IMG/VR virus record: IMGVR_UViG_3300046817_000550
Span: 1-23,774 of that record
Source of the DNA: a virus
Length of the DNA stretch: 23,774 bases
Reading direction: 5' to 3' (one strand)
The position numbers and the translations under genes are program-made. Under the pieces are notes generated by a model. The model was not told where the DNA came from and did not search any database. It was given only the letters and a program-made list of their open reading frames with translations. The first letter of the stretch is position 1. Every line of letters starts with the position of its first letter. This document shows positions 13,778-19,738 of this stretch, piece by piece.

Positions 13778-14004
13778 TATCAACCCGTGCAAAAAACGGA
13801 ATAATAAATTGGTTACATGATTGGGCTGTAATAGATTTTTCAGAACGTACATTGGAAAATGTTGATTGGGAATCGGTAAAAAAATTGGAATTAACATGGA
13901 ATTTTCATCGAACGCCAAATGTGGGATATAAAACAGCAAAAGAAATCGGCAAATTTCTTAATACAAAAGGCATTTACAAGCATAACCGTTCCGAAATGGG
14001 ATAA
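13774..14004 (+). CDS. RNA polymerase alpha-CTD-like helix-hairpin-helix protein (76 aa)
   Basis: Residues 8-62 have the shape of the C-terminal domain of RNA polymerase alpha. An N-terminal INWLHDWAVIDFSERTLENV segment is followed by TPNVGYKTAKEIGKFL at 47-62, close to the 'PNVGKKT..EI..FL' helix-hairpin-helix of that domain. In bacteria this domain touches UP elements and activators. A free phage copy could bind DNA or interfere with host transcription. The gene is markedly A+T-rich against its neighbours (AAAAAATTGGAATTAACATG-type runs), which suggests separate acquisition. Domain assignment is by pattern only. Confidence 0.65.
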   Translation: MISTRAKNGIINWLHDWAVIDFSERTLENVDWESVKKLELTWNFHRTPNVGYKTAKEIGKFLNTKGIYKHNRSEMG

Positions 14005-14008
14005 TCAC

Positions 14009-14125
14009 ATGAACATGGCTGGCGATATTTGCCGCACGATACTCGATGCGTTTGTGATAACCTTGTTCGCAAGTGTGGTCCTGATTGTTGCAGGACTGCT
14101 CATCACGGGGACTCTTACACAATGA
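14009..14125 (+). CDS. 38-aa membrane protein
   Basis: MNMAGDICRTILDAFVITLF is followed by ASVVLIVAGLLITGTLTQ, giving one or two short hydrophobic helices. ATG 14009 starts four bases after the previous stop, and its stop overlaps the signal-peptide gene at 14122 (ATGA). Two methionines give a choice of start at 14009 or 14015. Function unknown. Confidence 0.62.
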   Translation: MNMAGDICRTILDAFVITLFASVVLIVAGLLITGTLTQ

Positions 14126-14472
14126 AACGTATCGCCATGATCGCCAGTCTAGTTGCGTTTGCAGTGTCGCCAGCCAAGGCCGCCGATCCTCGACCGCACG
14201 CATGGTGTGGCTGGCAAATGCGGCAATGGCTTGGGGTTGCTGATCGCGCCTATAACCTGGCTGCTAATTGGCGGCACTACGGCAGCAATGCCGGTGGTCC
14301 CGCAGTCGGTGTGATCGTGGTCTGGTGGCACCATGTAGGCATTATCACAGGCCACAACAGCGGCGGCTGGATCATAAAATCAGGCAACGACAATCATGCG
14401 GTGCGCGAACGCGAGCGCAGCCTGCGCGGCGTCATCGCGTACCGGCAATCGGGAAGAATGGCAGGGCTGTGA
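14122..14472 (+). CDS. Exported NlpC/CHAP-like cell-wall hydrolase candidate (116 aa)
   Basis: A clear signal peptide, KRIAMIASLVAFAVSPAKA, with cleavage after residue 20. The mature part has AWCGWQMRQWLG (C29), then VIVVWWHHVGIITG (H70/H71), then IIKSGNDN, the Cys-His arrangement of NlpC/P60 and CHAP peptidases. A similar 'RP..AWCGW...HHVG.I.G' pattern occurs in small proteins of rhizobial genomes. It is exported, so it probably acts on peptidoglycan in the periplasm. It lies far from the lysis cassette and among early genes, so a role in entry exclusion or wall remodelling is as likely as lysis. Joined by ATGA upstream and GTGA downstream. Confidence 0.75.
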   Translation: MKRIAMIASLVAFAVSPAKAADPRPHAWCGWQMRQWLGVADRAYNLAANWRHYGSNAGGPAVGVIVVWWHHVGIITGHNSGGWIIKSGNDNHAVRERERSLRGVIAYRQSGRMAGL

Positions 14473-14555
14473 CCACGCTGTTCCACATCGTCATGGCGTG
14501 GCTCATTCTCAATGAGTTGGTATTTTTATGGTTAATGGAAAGGGCAGATGAATGA
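14469..14555 (+). CDS. 28-aa membrane peptide, GTG start
   Basis: GTG at 14469 overlaps the previous stop (GTGA). The product is MTTLFHIVMAWLILNELVFL followed by WLMERADE, a single hydrophobic helix with an acidic tail. Its stop overlaps the ATG of the Gp157-like gene (ATGA). The exact fit between both neighbours makes it credible despite its size. Function unknown. Confidence 0.58.
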   Translation: MTTLFHIVMAWLILNELVFLWLMERADE

Positions 14556-15046
14556 AAATCAACCCGTTCGAGCTAAAGCAACAAATCGCAAACCTGCTGC
14601 TGGTGTTTCCAGAACTGGCCGACGACGAGGACGCGCGGCTCATGTCCATGGAAAGCGAGACTGATCTAAAGGAAGTGCTGACGGTCGTGCTGGACGACAT
14701 CATGGAAGCCAAAGCCATGCAGGTCGCCATTGACGAGCGGATCAAAGACCTGAAAACACGCGGCGACAGGTTTTATCAGCGCGAGCAGGGCTGGCGCAAA
14801 CTAGCGCACGATCTCATGAACGCCGCCAGCCTGCGCAAGATGCAGTTGCCGACAGCTACGCTATCTGTGCGTAACGGGCAGCCATCGGTGCAGATCGTCG
14901 ATCAAGCATTCTTGCCGGAGAACTTCTGGCGAGTGAAACGCGAGCCGAACATTTCGGCTATCAAGGACGCCCTCAAGGGCGGGGCAGAAGTACCCGGCGC
15001 CATTCTCAACAACGCGCCGGACACGTTGGCAATCTTAACCAAATGA
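14552..15046 (+). CDS. Siphovirus Gp157-family protein (164 aa)
   Basis: A long acidic helical N-terminal half (ELKQQIANLLLVFPELADDE, then TDLKEVLTVVLDDIMEAKAM) leads to IDERIKDLKTRGDRFYQREQ. After that come MQLPTATLSVRNGQPSV and a proline-containing FWRVKREPNISAIKDALKGG block. This order is that of the Gp157 family, named from Streptococcus phages and linked there to phage resistance when expressed in the host. Its molecular role is unsettled. Start overlaps the 28-aa gene. The next gene is the protein that often accompanies it. Confidence 0.9.
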   Translation: MKINPFELKQQIANLLLVFPELADDEDARLMSMESETDLKEVLTVVLDDIMEAKAMQVAIDERIKDLKTRGDRFYQREQGWRKLAHDLMNAASLRKMQLPTATLSVRNGQPSVQIVDQAFLPENFWRVKREPNISAIKDALKGGAEVPGAILNNAPDTLAILTK

Positions 15047-15055
15047 GGCAGACAA

Positions 15056-15490
15056 ATGAAAATCAGCGAAGCCTATCCATCAAAATTCCTGCGCAGCGGT
15101 GACGTGGGAGATAATCAACTCCGCCTGCGCATATCGCACGTCGATCTGGAGGACGTGGCGCAGGGCGAGGACCCCAAGCCGGTGCTGTATTTCCTCGGCA
15201 AGACTAAGGGTATGGTGATGAACCGCACCAACAGCAAAGTCATCGCGGAAGCCTACGGCGACGATACCGACACATGGCAGGGGCGTGAGATCATCCTGTA
15301 CTCAACACAGGTGCCGTTTCAGGGCGGCCTAGTCGATGCCCTGCGCGTGCGCGTGCCAAAGGCGGCACCAAAGAAGCCCGACAAGATCGAGAGTGGGCCA
15401 CCGCCAAAGAAGCCTGCGCCAAAGCATTCCGATGAGGCTGCTGTAGAGGAAACCGAAAATCCGGCGCCGGCAGACACAGACGAGTTCTAG
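15056..15490 (+). CDS. Conserved partner of Gp157, OB-like phage protein (144 aa)
   Basis: Residues 1-100 (SEAYPSKFLRSGDVGDNQLR, VLYFLGKTKGMVMNRTNSKV, AYGDDTDTWQGREIILYSTQ) follow a pattern found beside Gp157 genes in many phages. The beta-strand-rich profile suggests an OB-like fold. The last 40 residues are low-complexity Pro/Lys/Glu, ending in an acidic tail (ETENPAPADTDEF) like those on single-stranded-DNA-binding proteins. I propose a DNA-binding role, which is inference from the tail and neighbours. GAGG is seven bases upstream of ATG 15056. Confidence 0.7.
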   Translation: MKISEAYPSKFLRSGDVGDNQLRLRISHVDLEDVAQGEDPKPVLYFLGKTKGMVMNRTNSKVIAEAYGDDTDTWQGREIILYSTQVPFQGGLVDALRVRVPKAAPKKPDKIESGPPPKKPAPKHSDEAAVEETENPAPADTDEF

Positions 15491-15526
15491 TTCCACCGCA
15501 CGACACTCTGCCAACCATGCGGTGAC

Positions 15527-15565
15527 GCCCGCCGATCTGCTCACCACCCAGGCAGGCCGGCGGGC
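15527..15565. terminator. Strong hairpin between convergent genes
   Basis: A 14-base arm at 15527-15540 pairs with 15552-15565 around an 11-base loop: GCCCGCCG with CGGCGGGC, then a one-mismatch inner part and TGC/GCA. It lies between the rightward gene ending at 15490 and the leftward gene ending at 15575. There is no T-run on either side, so it may act as a transcript-end stabiliser or a weak bidirectional terminator. Confidence 0.5.
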
Positions 15566-15574
15566 GAGTTATGT

Positions 15575-15766
15575 TTAGTCGGGCTTGGCCTCGCGGATTA
15601 ATCGCGCAATACGGCGATAGGCCGTTTGATATGTGCGATTACATATTTCACGCTCAAGTCTAACTGCTATTCGTTCAAGGTGTTGGCGAATTGCACGCGC
15701 TGTTGCCGGATGATATTTATGGCTATCATCCTTCAAGGATTTGAATTGAAATACACCGCGCGCCAA
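15575..15766 (-). CDS. Hypothetical basic helical protein (63 aa), TTG start
   Basis: Arg/Ala-rich and almost entirely helical, with TARAIRQHLERIAVRLEREI then YQTAYRRIARLIREAKPD. Such proteins often bind nucleic acid or partner coiled coils. The start is TTG at 15766 with GGGAG five bases upstream, nine bases after the previous stop. No recognised family. Last gene of the leftward recombinase operon. Confidence 0.6.
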   Translation of the reverse strand: MARGVFQFKSLKDDSHKYHPATARAIRQHLERIAVRLEREICNRTYQTAYRRIARLIREAKPD

Positions 15767-15775
15767 GATTGCTCC

Positions 15776-15892
15776 CTACCAGACAACAAACGTGATATAT
15801 GCGACGATTAGAATGCAAAGCGTAATTCCTAATCCGATCTTTTGCTTCCGTGTAAACGGCCCTGCGCCAAAGCCCATGTATTTATAGGGCAT
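15776..15892 (-). CDS. 38-aa membrane protein
   Basis: A polar N-terminal half, MPYKYMGFGAGPFTRKQKIG, is followed by a hydrophobic helix (LGITLCILIVAYITFVVW). ATG 15892 has a near-perfect GGAGGAAC directly upstream. Its stop leads into the next SD. The SD is strong evidence that it is translated. Function unknown. Confidence 0.68.
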   Translation of the reverse strand: MPYKYMGFGAGPFTRKQKIGLGITLCILIVAYITFVVW

Positions 15893-15902
15893 GTTCCTCC
15901 AC

Positions 15903-16091
15903 CTATTTGCGATCTTGTGTGTAAATGGCTTTCATGGAAGTATCCCTAGAAGCCCGGCTAATCACATCTCGCATACCACACCATTTGCACCATAGCATCG
16001 TGTCGCCATCTGGATAGATGGGTGGCGCGTAATGCCAATGGTAGCGGTGGGCAATCCGCATGATGACCCGGTATAGAAAACCTCGCAGCAT
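15903..16091 (-). CDS. Hypothetical protein with Cys pair (62 aa)
   Basis: A basic amphipathic start (MLRGFLYRVIMRIAHRYHWH), then MLWCKWCGM, which is a CxxC pair possibly forming half a zinc site, then a Ser/Arg-rich end. GGAG lies five bases before ATG 16091. Not recognised. Confidence 0.62.
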   Translation of the reverse strand: MLRGFLYRVIMRIAHRYHWHYAPPIYPDGDTMLWCKWCGMRDVISRASRDTSMKAIYTQDRK

Positions 16092-16099
16092 GGTCGCTC

Positions 16100-16261
16100 C
16101 TAATCATTGTCGGTTGATTTGCGAACAGCCTCAGCGGCACGGAGAGCATTACGAGCGACCTGATAGCGGTCATCCAAATCCAACCCTTCGACGCCATACA
16201 TATTTTTTATCGTGACCTTAATGGATTCTGCCGCCGCCTCGATTTCTGCCGTTGAGGCCAT
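16100..16261 (-). CDS. Small acidic helical protein (53 aa)
   Basis: Reads MASTAEIEAAAESIKVTIKN, then MYGVEGLDLDDRYQVARNAL and ends RAAEAVRKSTDND. Mostly helical with Ala/Glu repeats. GAGGAG lies five bases before ATG 16261, and its TAG is eight bases before the next ATG. Not recognised. Confidence 0.62.
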   Translation of the reverse strand: MASTAEIEAAAESIKVTIKNMYGVEGLDLDDRYQVARNALRAAEAVRKSTDND

Positions 16262-16270
16262 GGACACTCC

Positions 16271-16456
16271 TCAATTATAAAAACCGTGGCTGTAACATAC
16301 CGCTTTCGCGGTCGCTGTCGGTTCCTTAAACGCAAGCGCCTCGTGACAAGTTGCCTCAATCTTTTTCAGCGTGACGTAATATCCGATTGCTCCGTAGCCA
16401 AGTCCACCAAGGCCGGCCACGAAAAGAGCCACATACGCACCAGTTAGCCATTTCAT
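16271..16456 (-). CDS. Small membrane or secreted protein (61 aa)
   Basis: An N-terminal hydrophobic segment (WLTGAYVALFVAGLGGLGYG) follows a single Lys and could be a signal anchor. The remainder (YVTLKKIEATCHEALAFKEP...AVCYSHGFYN) contains two cysteines that could pair outside the cytoplasm. AAAGGAG lies about six bases before ATG 16456. Function unknown. Confidence 0.68.
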   Translation of the reverse strand: MKWLTGAYVALFVAGLGGLGYGAIGYYVTLKKIEATCHEALAFKEPTATAKAVCYSHGFYN

Positions 16457-16474
16457 TGGTTTGCTCCTTTATAT

Positions 16475-16675
16475 CTAAGCTTCCCAAACAGACATATCTT
16501 CGGATGCGGCATCGGCTGGCGAATAGTCGTCGCTCCAAAAACACATCCAATCTCGACGGTTGTCCCAAACATAGGAGTGAGCTTCTTCCTTGCTCATGCC
16601 GCTGCGTGATACGAAATTGGCTTCCAACTCTAAGAGCCACGCATCGAACGAAAGTTTTGTTTCTGCGGCGACCAT
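16475..16675 (-). CDS. Conserved small phage protein (66 aa)
   Basis: Starts MVAAETKLSFDAWLLELEAN and ends in an acidic stretch with WCFWSDDYSP-like and PADAASEDMSVWEA residues. The 'F..W...E......G....EA..YV..N.D.W...' and 'P.DAA.ED' pattern recurs in phage hypothetical proteins. AGGAGG nine bases upstream overlaps the TAG of the recombinase gene. Codons up to 16738 are inside that gene and excluded. Confidence 0.68.
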   Translation of the reverse strand: MVAAETKLSFDAWLLELEANFVSRSGMSKEEAHSYVWDNRRDWMCFWSDDYSPADAASEDMSVWEA

Positions 16676-16686
16676 TGGTCGGCCTC

Positions 16687-17316
16687 CTATTGTTTTGGCT
16701 TTTTGCGTATGAATTGGCCTTTGCCAGTTTGCTGCCAATGGCCGTAGACAGACGCAGTGGATATTTTCATGCGCTTGGCTATCTTCGGCCCGCTCATTCT
16801 AGGCTTACCATTGCGACCATTAAGGAAGTCACCAACGAGCTTAATCCGTTCTGGCGTCATATACACGGCTCGCCCCCAATGGTAGCCGTTGCCGCTACGC
16901 GCCTTAAGGGCCGCGATACCCGCTGCCGTCCTTTGAGCGATGATCTGTCTTTCAAATTCCGCAACGAGGCCCAATACGCCCAAAACAAGCTTTCCCGAGA
17001 CAGTGCCAAAATCAAAGCTTTCCTGTAGAGAGCGAAAGTACGCACCCTTGGCATAGATTTGGTCAAGCCGGGAGTAAAGTTGCCGCATAGACCGCGCCAG
17101 CCGGTCCAGACGCCACACGACGAGAGTATCACCTTCCCGTAGGTCTTTGATCGCCAGATCGAGCGCGGGGCGCTTGGCGCTGGCCCCTGACACCTTTTCC
17201 ACATGCAAATTGTCAGGTAGGACGCCTGCCGCCAGTAAGGCGTCGGTTTGGAGGTCCAAAGACTGATCCTCTGTTGAAACCCGCGCATATCCCACCAAAA
17301 ACCCATTTGCTGCCAT
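16687..17316 (-). CDS. Serine recombinase, resolvase/invertase type (209 aa)
   Basis: The catalytic domain is complete: YARVSTEDQSLDLQ at 10-23 with nucleophile S14, VVWRLDRLARS at 66-76 with R69, R72 and R75, and EFERQIIAQRT at 120-130. A C-terminal helix-turn-helix follows (SGPKIAKRMKISTASVYGHW, about 175-195). The size is that of resolvases and invertases, not of the large phage serine integrases. It can cut and rejoin DNA at paired short sites; whether it inverts, resolves or integrates is not shown. No tyrosine integrase is in the window. ATG 17316 follows GGCGGGG; an in-frame GTG at 17337 is weaker. Confidence 0.92.
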   Translation of the reverse strand: MAANGFLVGYARVSTEDQSLDLQTDALLAAGVLPDNLHVEKVSGASAKRPALDLAIKDLREGDTLVVWRLDRLARSMRQLYSRLDQIYAKGAYFRSLQESFDFGTVSGKLVLGVLGLVAEFERQIIAQRTAAGIAALKARSGNGYHWGRAVYMTPERIKLVGDFLNGRNGKPRMSGPKIAKRMKISTASVYGHWQQTGKGQFIRKKPKQ

Positions 17317-17337
17317 TATGGCCCCGCCGCCGAACAC

Positions 17338-17399
17338 TATCAGATTGTCAGCTAGACATACGCCTTGACAATGGCAAAGTCAAGGTTTACATAGGGACC
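17338..17399. promoter_or_regulatory. Divergent promoter region with nested inverted repeats
   Basis: TTGACA at 17365-17370, a 17-base spacer and TACATA at 17388-17393 form a rightward promoter candidate whose start would fall near the ATG at 17400. The -35 box lies inside a perfect inverted repeat, CCTTGAC-N9-GTCAAGG at 17363-17385. A second pair, ATTGTCA and TGACAAT, spans 17344-17372. These may be an operator or a recombination site for the adjacent recombinase. Confidence 0.5.
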
Positions 17400-17621
17400 A
17401 TGAACACCACGACCACCAACCTTTACGCCAGCCGCTCAAGCGCCCAACGGGCCGCTCGCGCCGCTTGCCGCAAGGCTTTGGGGCCGGTGTTTCAGGCTTA
17501 CGAAGGACCGGACTACGGCATTCATCCGGTCAGCCCGACAACTGACGAAATGATCGCGGGACAATATCGAGATCGCTATAAAATCGAACTGCGCGGTCCC
17601 GCCGCCGACCACAAGGAATAG
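17400..17621 (+). CDS. Hypothetical protein (73 aa), first of small-gene train
   Basis: An N-terminal Arg/Ala-rich helix (SRSSAQRAARAACRKALGPV) is followed by QAYEGPDYGIHPVSPTTDEM and a charged end. ATG 17400 has a weak GGG six bases upstream; the promoter candidate would make the message nearly leaderless. Its stop sits in the CACAAGGAATAG cassette that serves the next gene. Not recognised. Confidence 0.65.
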   Translation: MNTTTTNLYASRSSAQRAARAACRKALGPVFQAYEGPDYGIHPVSPTTDEMIAGQYRDRYKIELRGPAADHKE

Positions 17622-17626
17622 GCCCC

Positions 17627-17788
17627 ATGCCGCAGACCTTCGCTGATCTGAAACACGAGAACCGGCATTTGGATGAACAAATCCAGACGTTGCTCCGCGA
17701 GCGGCGTGAAATCGAGCGAGCACTGGACTGCCGTAAACTTTTCCTGTTCGAGCACGTCGATGGGACGTTCTCGGTTAACGATAAATAG
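17627..17788 (+). CDS. Hypothetical coiled-coil-like protein (53 aa)
   Basis: Charged heptad-like helix, with FADLKHENRHLDEQIQTLLR followed by ERREIERALDCRK, then a short FLFEHVDGTFSVNDK end. ATG 17627 follows AAGGA by eight bases. The helical repeat suggests oligomerisation. Not recognised. Confidence 0.6.
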   Translation: MPQTFADLKHENRHLDEQIQTLLRERREIERALDCRKLFLFEHVDGTFSVNDK

Positions 17789-17794
17789 GCCGCC

Positions 17795-17932
17795 ATGCCG
17801 GTAATGTATTTTGGCCCAATACGAGTGAAAAGATTTGTTGGGGCGTCAACGACGTGCTGGCAATGGGTTGACGTTTATCAATGCTTTGATCGAACTGGAA
17901 ACCTAGTCGGAACAATCGAGTTTCCCCGTTGA
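17795..17932 (+). CDS. Hypothetical protein (45 aa)
   Basis: Reads MPVMYFGPIRVKRFVGASTT, then CWQWVDVYQCFDRTGNLVGT and ends IEFPR. Beta-rich with two cysteines and several aromatics. The start follows the AATAGGCCGCC cassette, which has lost its AAGGA core here, so initiation may rely on coupling. Below the length most gene finders accept; supported mainly by position. Confidence 0.5.
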   Translation: MPVMYFGPIRVKRFVGASTTCWQWVDVYQCFDRTGNLVGTIEFPR

Positions 17933-17945
17933 AGGAATAGGCCCG

Positions 17946-18182
17946 ATGGCAAGACGTTGGCCCAAATCACTAACAGGTCCGGTCATTGTTGAGCGTCGAG
18001 ACAATGAAACTGGGTTGATCGCCTATGAGGTTATGGACATGGGATCGACTTACCATTGCGTATGCGTCGTGTCGGAGGATCAAAATGACAACGCCAAGCA
18101 GGAAGCAGAGTTTGTTGCGATGGCGATCAATAGTGCTCTTGGCGCGCTCAAGGTAATTGATGCCGCTGAATTGAAGGAATAG
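17946..18182 (+). CDS. Hypothetical protein (78 aa)
   Basis: Two beta segments (GPVIVERRDNETGLIAYEVM and STYHCVCVVSEDQND) precede a helical end (EAEFVAMAINSALGALKVID), ending ELKE. ATG 17946 follows GAAGGAATAGGCCCG. Not recognised. The C-terminal LKE is encoded by the next gene's SD cassette. Confidence 0.65.
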   Translation: MARRWPKSLTGPVIVERRDNETGLIAYEVMDMGSTYHCVCVVSEDQNDNAKQEAEFVAMAINSALGALKVIDAAELKE

Positions 18183-18188
18183 GCCGCT

Positions 18189-18374
18189 ATGGCAAAACGA
18201 ACTGACGACTATTGGCATTTCTACTTAACAGATGAACAGGTAGATACGTTGCGTCTGATTTTGACGGCGACATCTAAGGACATGAACAGCTATAATAAGA
18301 ACTGGTTGCCGTCCCGCATCGCTGCCGCTCGCGTTGAAAGCCTGATTGATGAAATCAACTCAGTGACAGGTTGA
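18189..18374 (+). CDS. Hypothetical helical protein (61 aa)
   Basis: Starts MAKRTDDYWHFYLTDEQVDT and continues as helices (LRLILTATSKDMNSYNKNWL, ARVESLIDEINSVTG). ATG 18189 follows TTGAAGGAATAGGCCGCT, the most typical copy of the cassette. Not recognised. Confidence 0.63.
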   Translation: MAKRTDDYWHFYLTDEQVDTLRLILTATSKDMNSYNKNWLPSRIAAARVESLIDEINSVTG

Positions 18375-18388
18375 AGGAATACCCCCCG

Positions 18389-18577
18389 ATGGCAGCACAT
18401 TTTAGTGAGATCAAAGAACGCGGTATAGTTTATGCTTGGGATGGCGAAGTTGTCGGATTGCGGGCCGAGATCGAGCGGCTGCGGGCGGCAATAGAGACAA
18501 TCGGTCGAATCGTAGAGGGCTTCGATTACAATCACGGTGCCGAAATAAAACGCATCATTCACAGCTTGAAGGATTAG
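18389..18577 (+). CDS. Hypothetical coiled-coil-like protein (62 aa)
   Basis: A predicted coiled coil, with DGEVVGLRAEIERLRAAIET in its middle, and a HSLKD end. ATG 18389 follows GAAGGAATACCCCCCG. An in-frame TTG at 18371 overlaps the previous gene's stop (TTGA) and would add six residues encoded by the cassette. Not recognised. Confidence 0.6.
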   Translation: MAAHFSEIKERGIVYAWDGEVVGLRAEIERLRAAIETIGRIVEGFDYNHGAEIKRIIHSLKD

Positions 18578-18584
18578 CCAGCCA

Positions 18585-18809
18585 ATGAGCGTCTGTAGCC
18601 GCCTTGAATGTCAAACCTCTGTAGGATGCGCCCATCGCGGACCGCACGCCCAAATGTGCTACTTCCCTGCCGATCTTTCTAGCTATACGGACGAGCAGAT
18701 CGCCGCCGAACATCACTGGCGCATGATGAAAAAACTAGGTGATCCTCGTATCTGCGTTTCCGGCCCGAAGCAGATTGCGTGGCCTGAATATCTCGCTTTG
18801 AAGGATTAG
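18585..18809 (+). CDS. Cys-rich hypothetical protein (74 aa)
   Basis: Five cysteines and a histidine in the first 25 residues (CSRLECQTSVGCAHRG and PHAQMCYF), which may bind zinc. This is followed by TDEQIAAEHHWRMMKKLGDP and an LKD end. ATG 18585 follows GAAGGATTAGCCAGCCA. Not recognised. Confidence 0.63.
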   Translation: MSVCSRLECQTSVGCAHRGPHAQMCYFPADLSSYTDEQIAAEHHWRMMKKLGDPRICVSGPKQIAWPEYLALKD

Positions 18810-18816
18810 GACGCCA

Positions 18817-19023
18817 GTGAACCAACTTGAAACACTGAAACTCATAGATAAGTTCAGGGCGGAAGCTAAGGCGGCTATTGTCGCCGAGCGCGAACGGTGC
18901 GCTAAGATTTGTGAAACTAGCGCCATTTATTATGCAGGCGGTTCCCCGATGGGTTTAGTACCTAACAAGTTGGGTGATCCAGTTGGTCATCTGTTCGCAG
19001 CGGCTATCAGGAACGTGGAATAG
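18817..19023 (+). CDS. Conserved small phage protein (68 aa), GTG start
   Basis: The stretch AKAAIVAERERCAKICETSA is a recurrent helix in small phage proteins near late early-region genes. The middle is Gly-rich, ending GHLFAAAIRNVE. GTG at 18817 is used because AGGACGCCA lies directly upstream within the same cassette. No other start is available. Function unknown. Confidence 0.68.
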   Translation: MNQLETLKLIDKFRAEAKAAIVAERERCAKICETSAIYYAGGSPMGLVPNKLGDPVGHLFAAAIRNVE

Positions 19024-19038
19024 TCTGTCCTATCCATA

Positions 19039-19707
19039 ATGAAAAAAATCTTTTTCGCCATTCCATCAAAATCCGGCCAGCTTGAATGGCCTACGTTTGT
19101 AGCTCTCATGCGCAGCCATGCCGCCTGCCGTGAGCAGGGATGGACTACCAAACTAGCTGCCGTATTGCAGGAGTCGCTGATCCCCAATGCCAGGAATGTG
19201 CTGGTGGCGCAGTTCATGGAGACTGACTGCACCGATATGTTTTGGGTGGATGACGATCAGGGCTGGACACCGGAGGGCTTTGTCAAACTGCTCAATTACG
19301 AGGAGCCGTTTGTCTGCGCGCCATACCGGCACAAGTCGGATGTCGAGACATATTCTTTTGAGTTGGCTCCTCCATGGCCCGTTAGTAGCGGTTTGCTGTC
19401 GGTGAAATATGCCGGCCTTGGCATTGCCAAGATATCGCGAATCGTGATCGAGCAGATGATCGTGGCTTATCCGCAGACCTACCGGCCGAGCAAATATCCC
19501 AAGTCGGTATGGCCGCTGTTCGAGATCAAATGGGAAAACGGCGAAATGAACGGCGAGGATGTATGCTTCTGCGAGAAATGGCGGGCGATCGGCGGTGTGG
19601 TATGGGTCGATCCAGACCAGGTTACCGAACACGTCGGCAAGAAATCCTACATTGGCCATTACAGTGAGTTCAAAAAACAGTCGCCTGCCAGGCCGGAAGG
19701 CGACTGA
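19039..19707 (+). CDS. Glycosyltransferase-like protein (222 aa)
   Basis: KKIFFAIPSKSGQLEW opens a GT-A-like fold. NARNVLVAQFMETDC at 50-64 leads to MFWVDDDQGWTPEGF at 67-81, where DDD at 71-73 stands where family-2-type enzymes bind the metal and sugar nucleotide. The C-terminal GEDVCFCEKWRAIGG block and HVGKKSYIGH resemble the acceptor-binding end of phage glycosyltransferases (Anp1/GT2-like). It would transfer a sugar to DNA, capsid or host surface; which is unknown. No good SD precedes ATG 19039. Its final 30 bases form one arm of the minus-strand terminator. Confidence 0.75.
   Translation: MKKIFFAIPSKSGQLEWPTFVALMRSHAACREQGWTTKLAAVLQESLIPNARNVLVAQFMETDCTDMFWVDDDQGWTPEGFVKLLNYEEPFVCAPYRHKSDVETYSFELAPPWPVSSGLLSVKYAGLGIAKISRIVIEQMIVAYPQTYRPSKYPKSVWPLFEIKWENGEMNGEDVCFCEKWRAIGGVVWVDPDQVTEHVGKKSYIGHYSEFKKQSPARPEGD
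19671..19706 (-). terminator. Intrinsic terminator of the leftward lysis operon
   Basis: On the minus strand CAGTCGCCT, an 11-base loop and AGGCGACTG form a perfect 9-bp stem, followed directly by TTTTTTG. It lies 33 bases after the last leftward gene. The stem overlaps the end of the rightward glycosyltransferase gene. Confidence 0.85.
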
Positions 19708-19738
19708 GGTGAGACGGCGGGAGATTGCAGAGTGCCGT

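Noticed and set aside
15527-15565. Intrinsic terminator with full confidence
   Set aside because: The hairpin is strong but lacks a T-run on either strand, so only a tentative entry is given.
19153-19659. Minus-strand 168-residue frame within the glycosyltransferase gene
   Set aside because: Antisense shadow; it lies beyond the terminator of the leftward operon.
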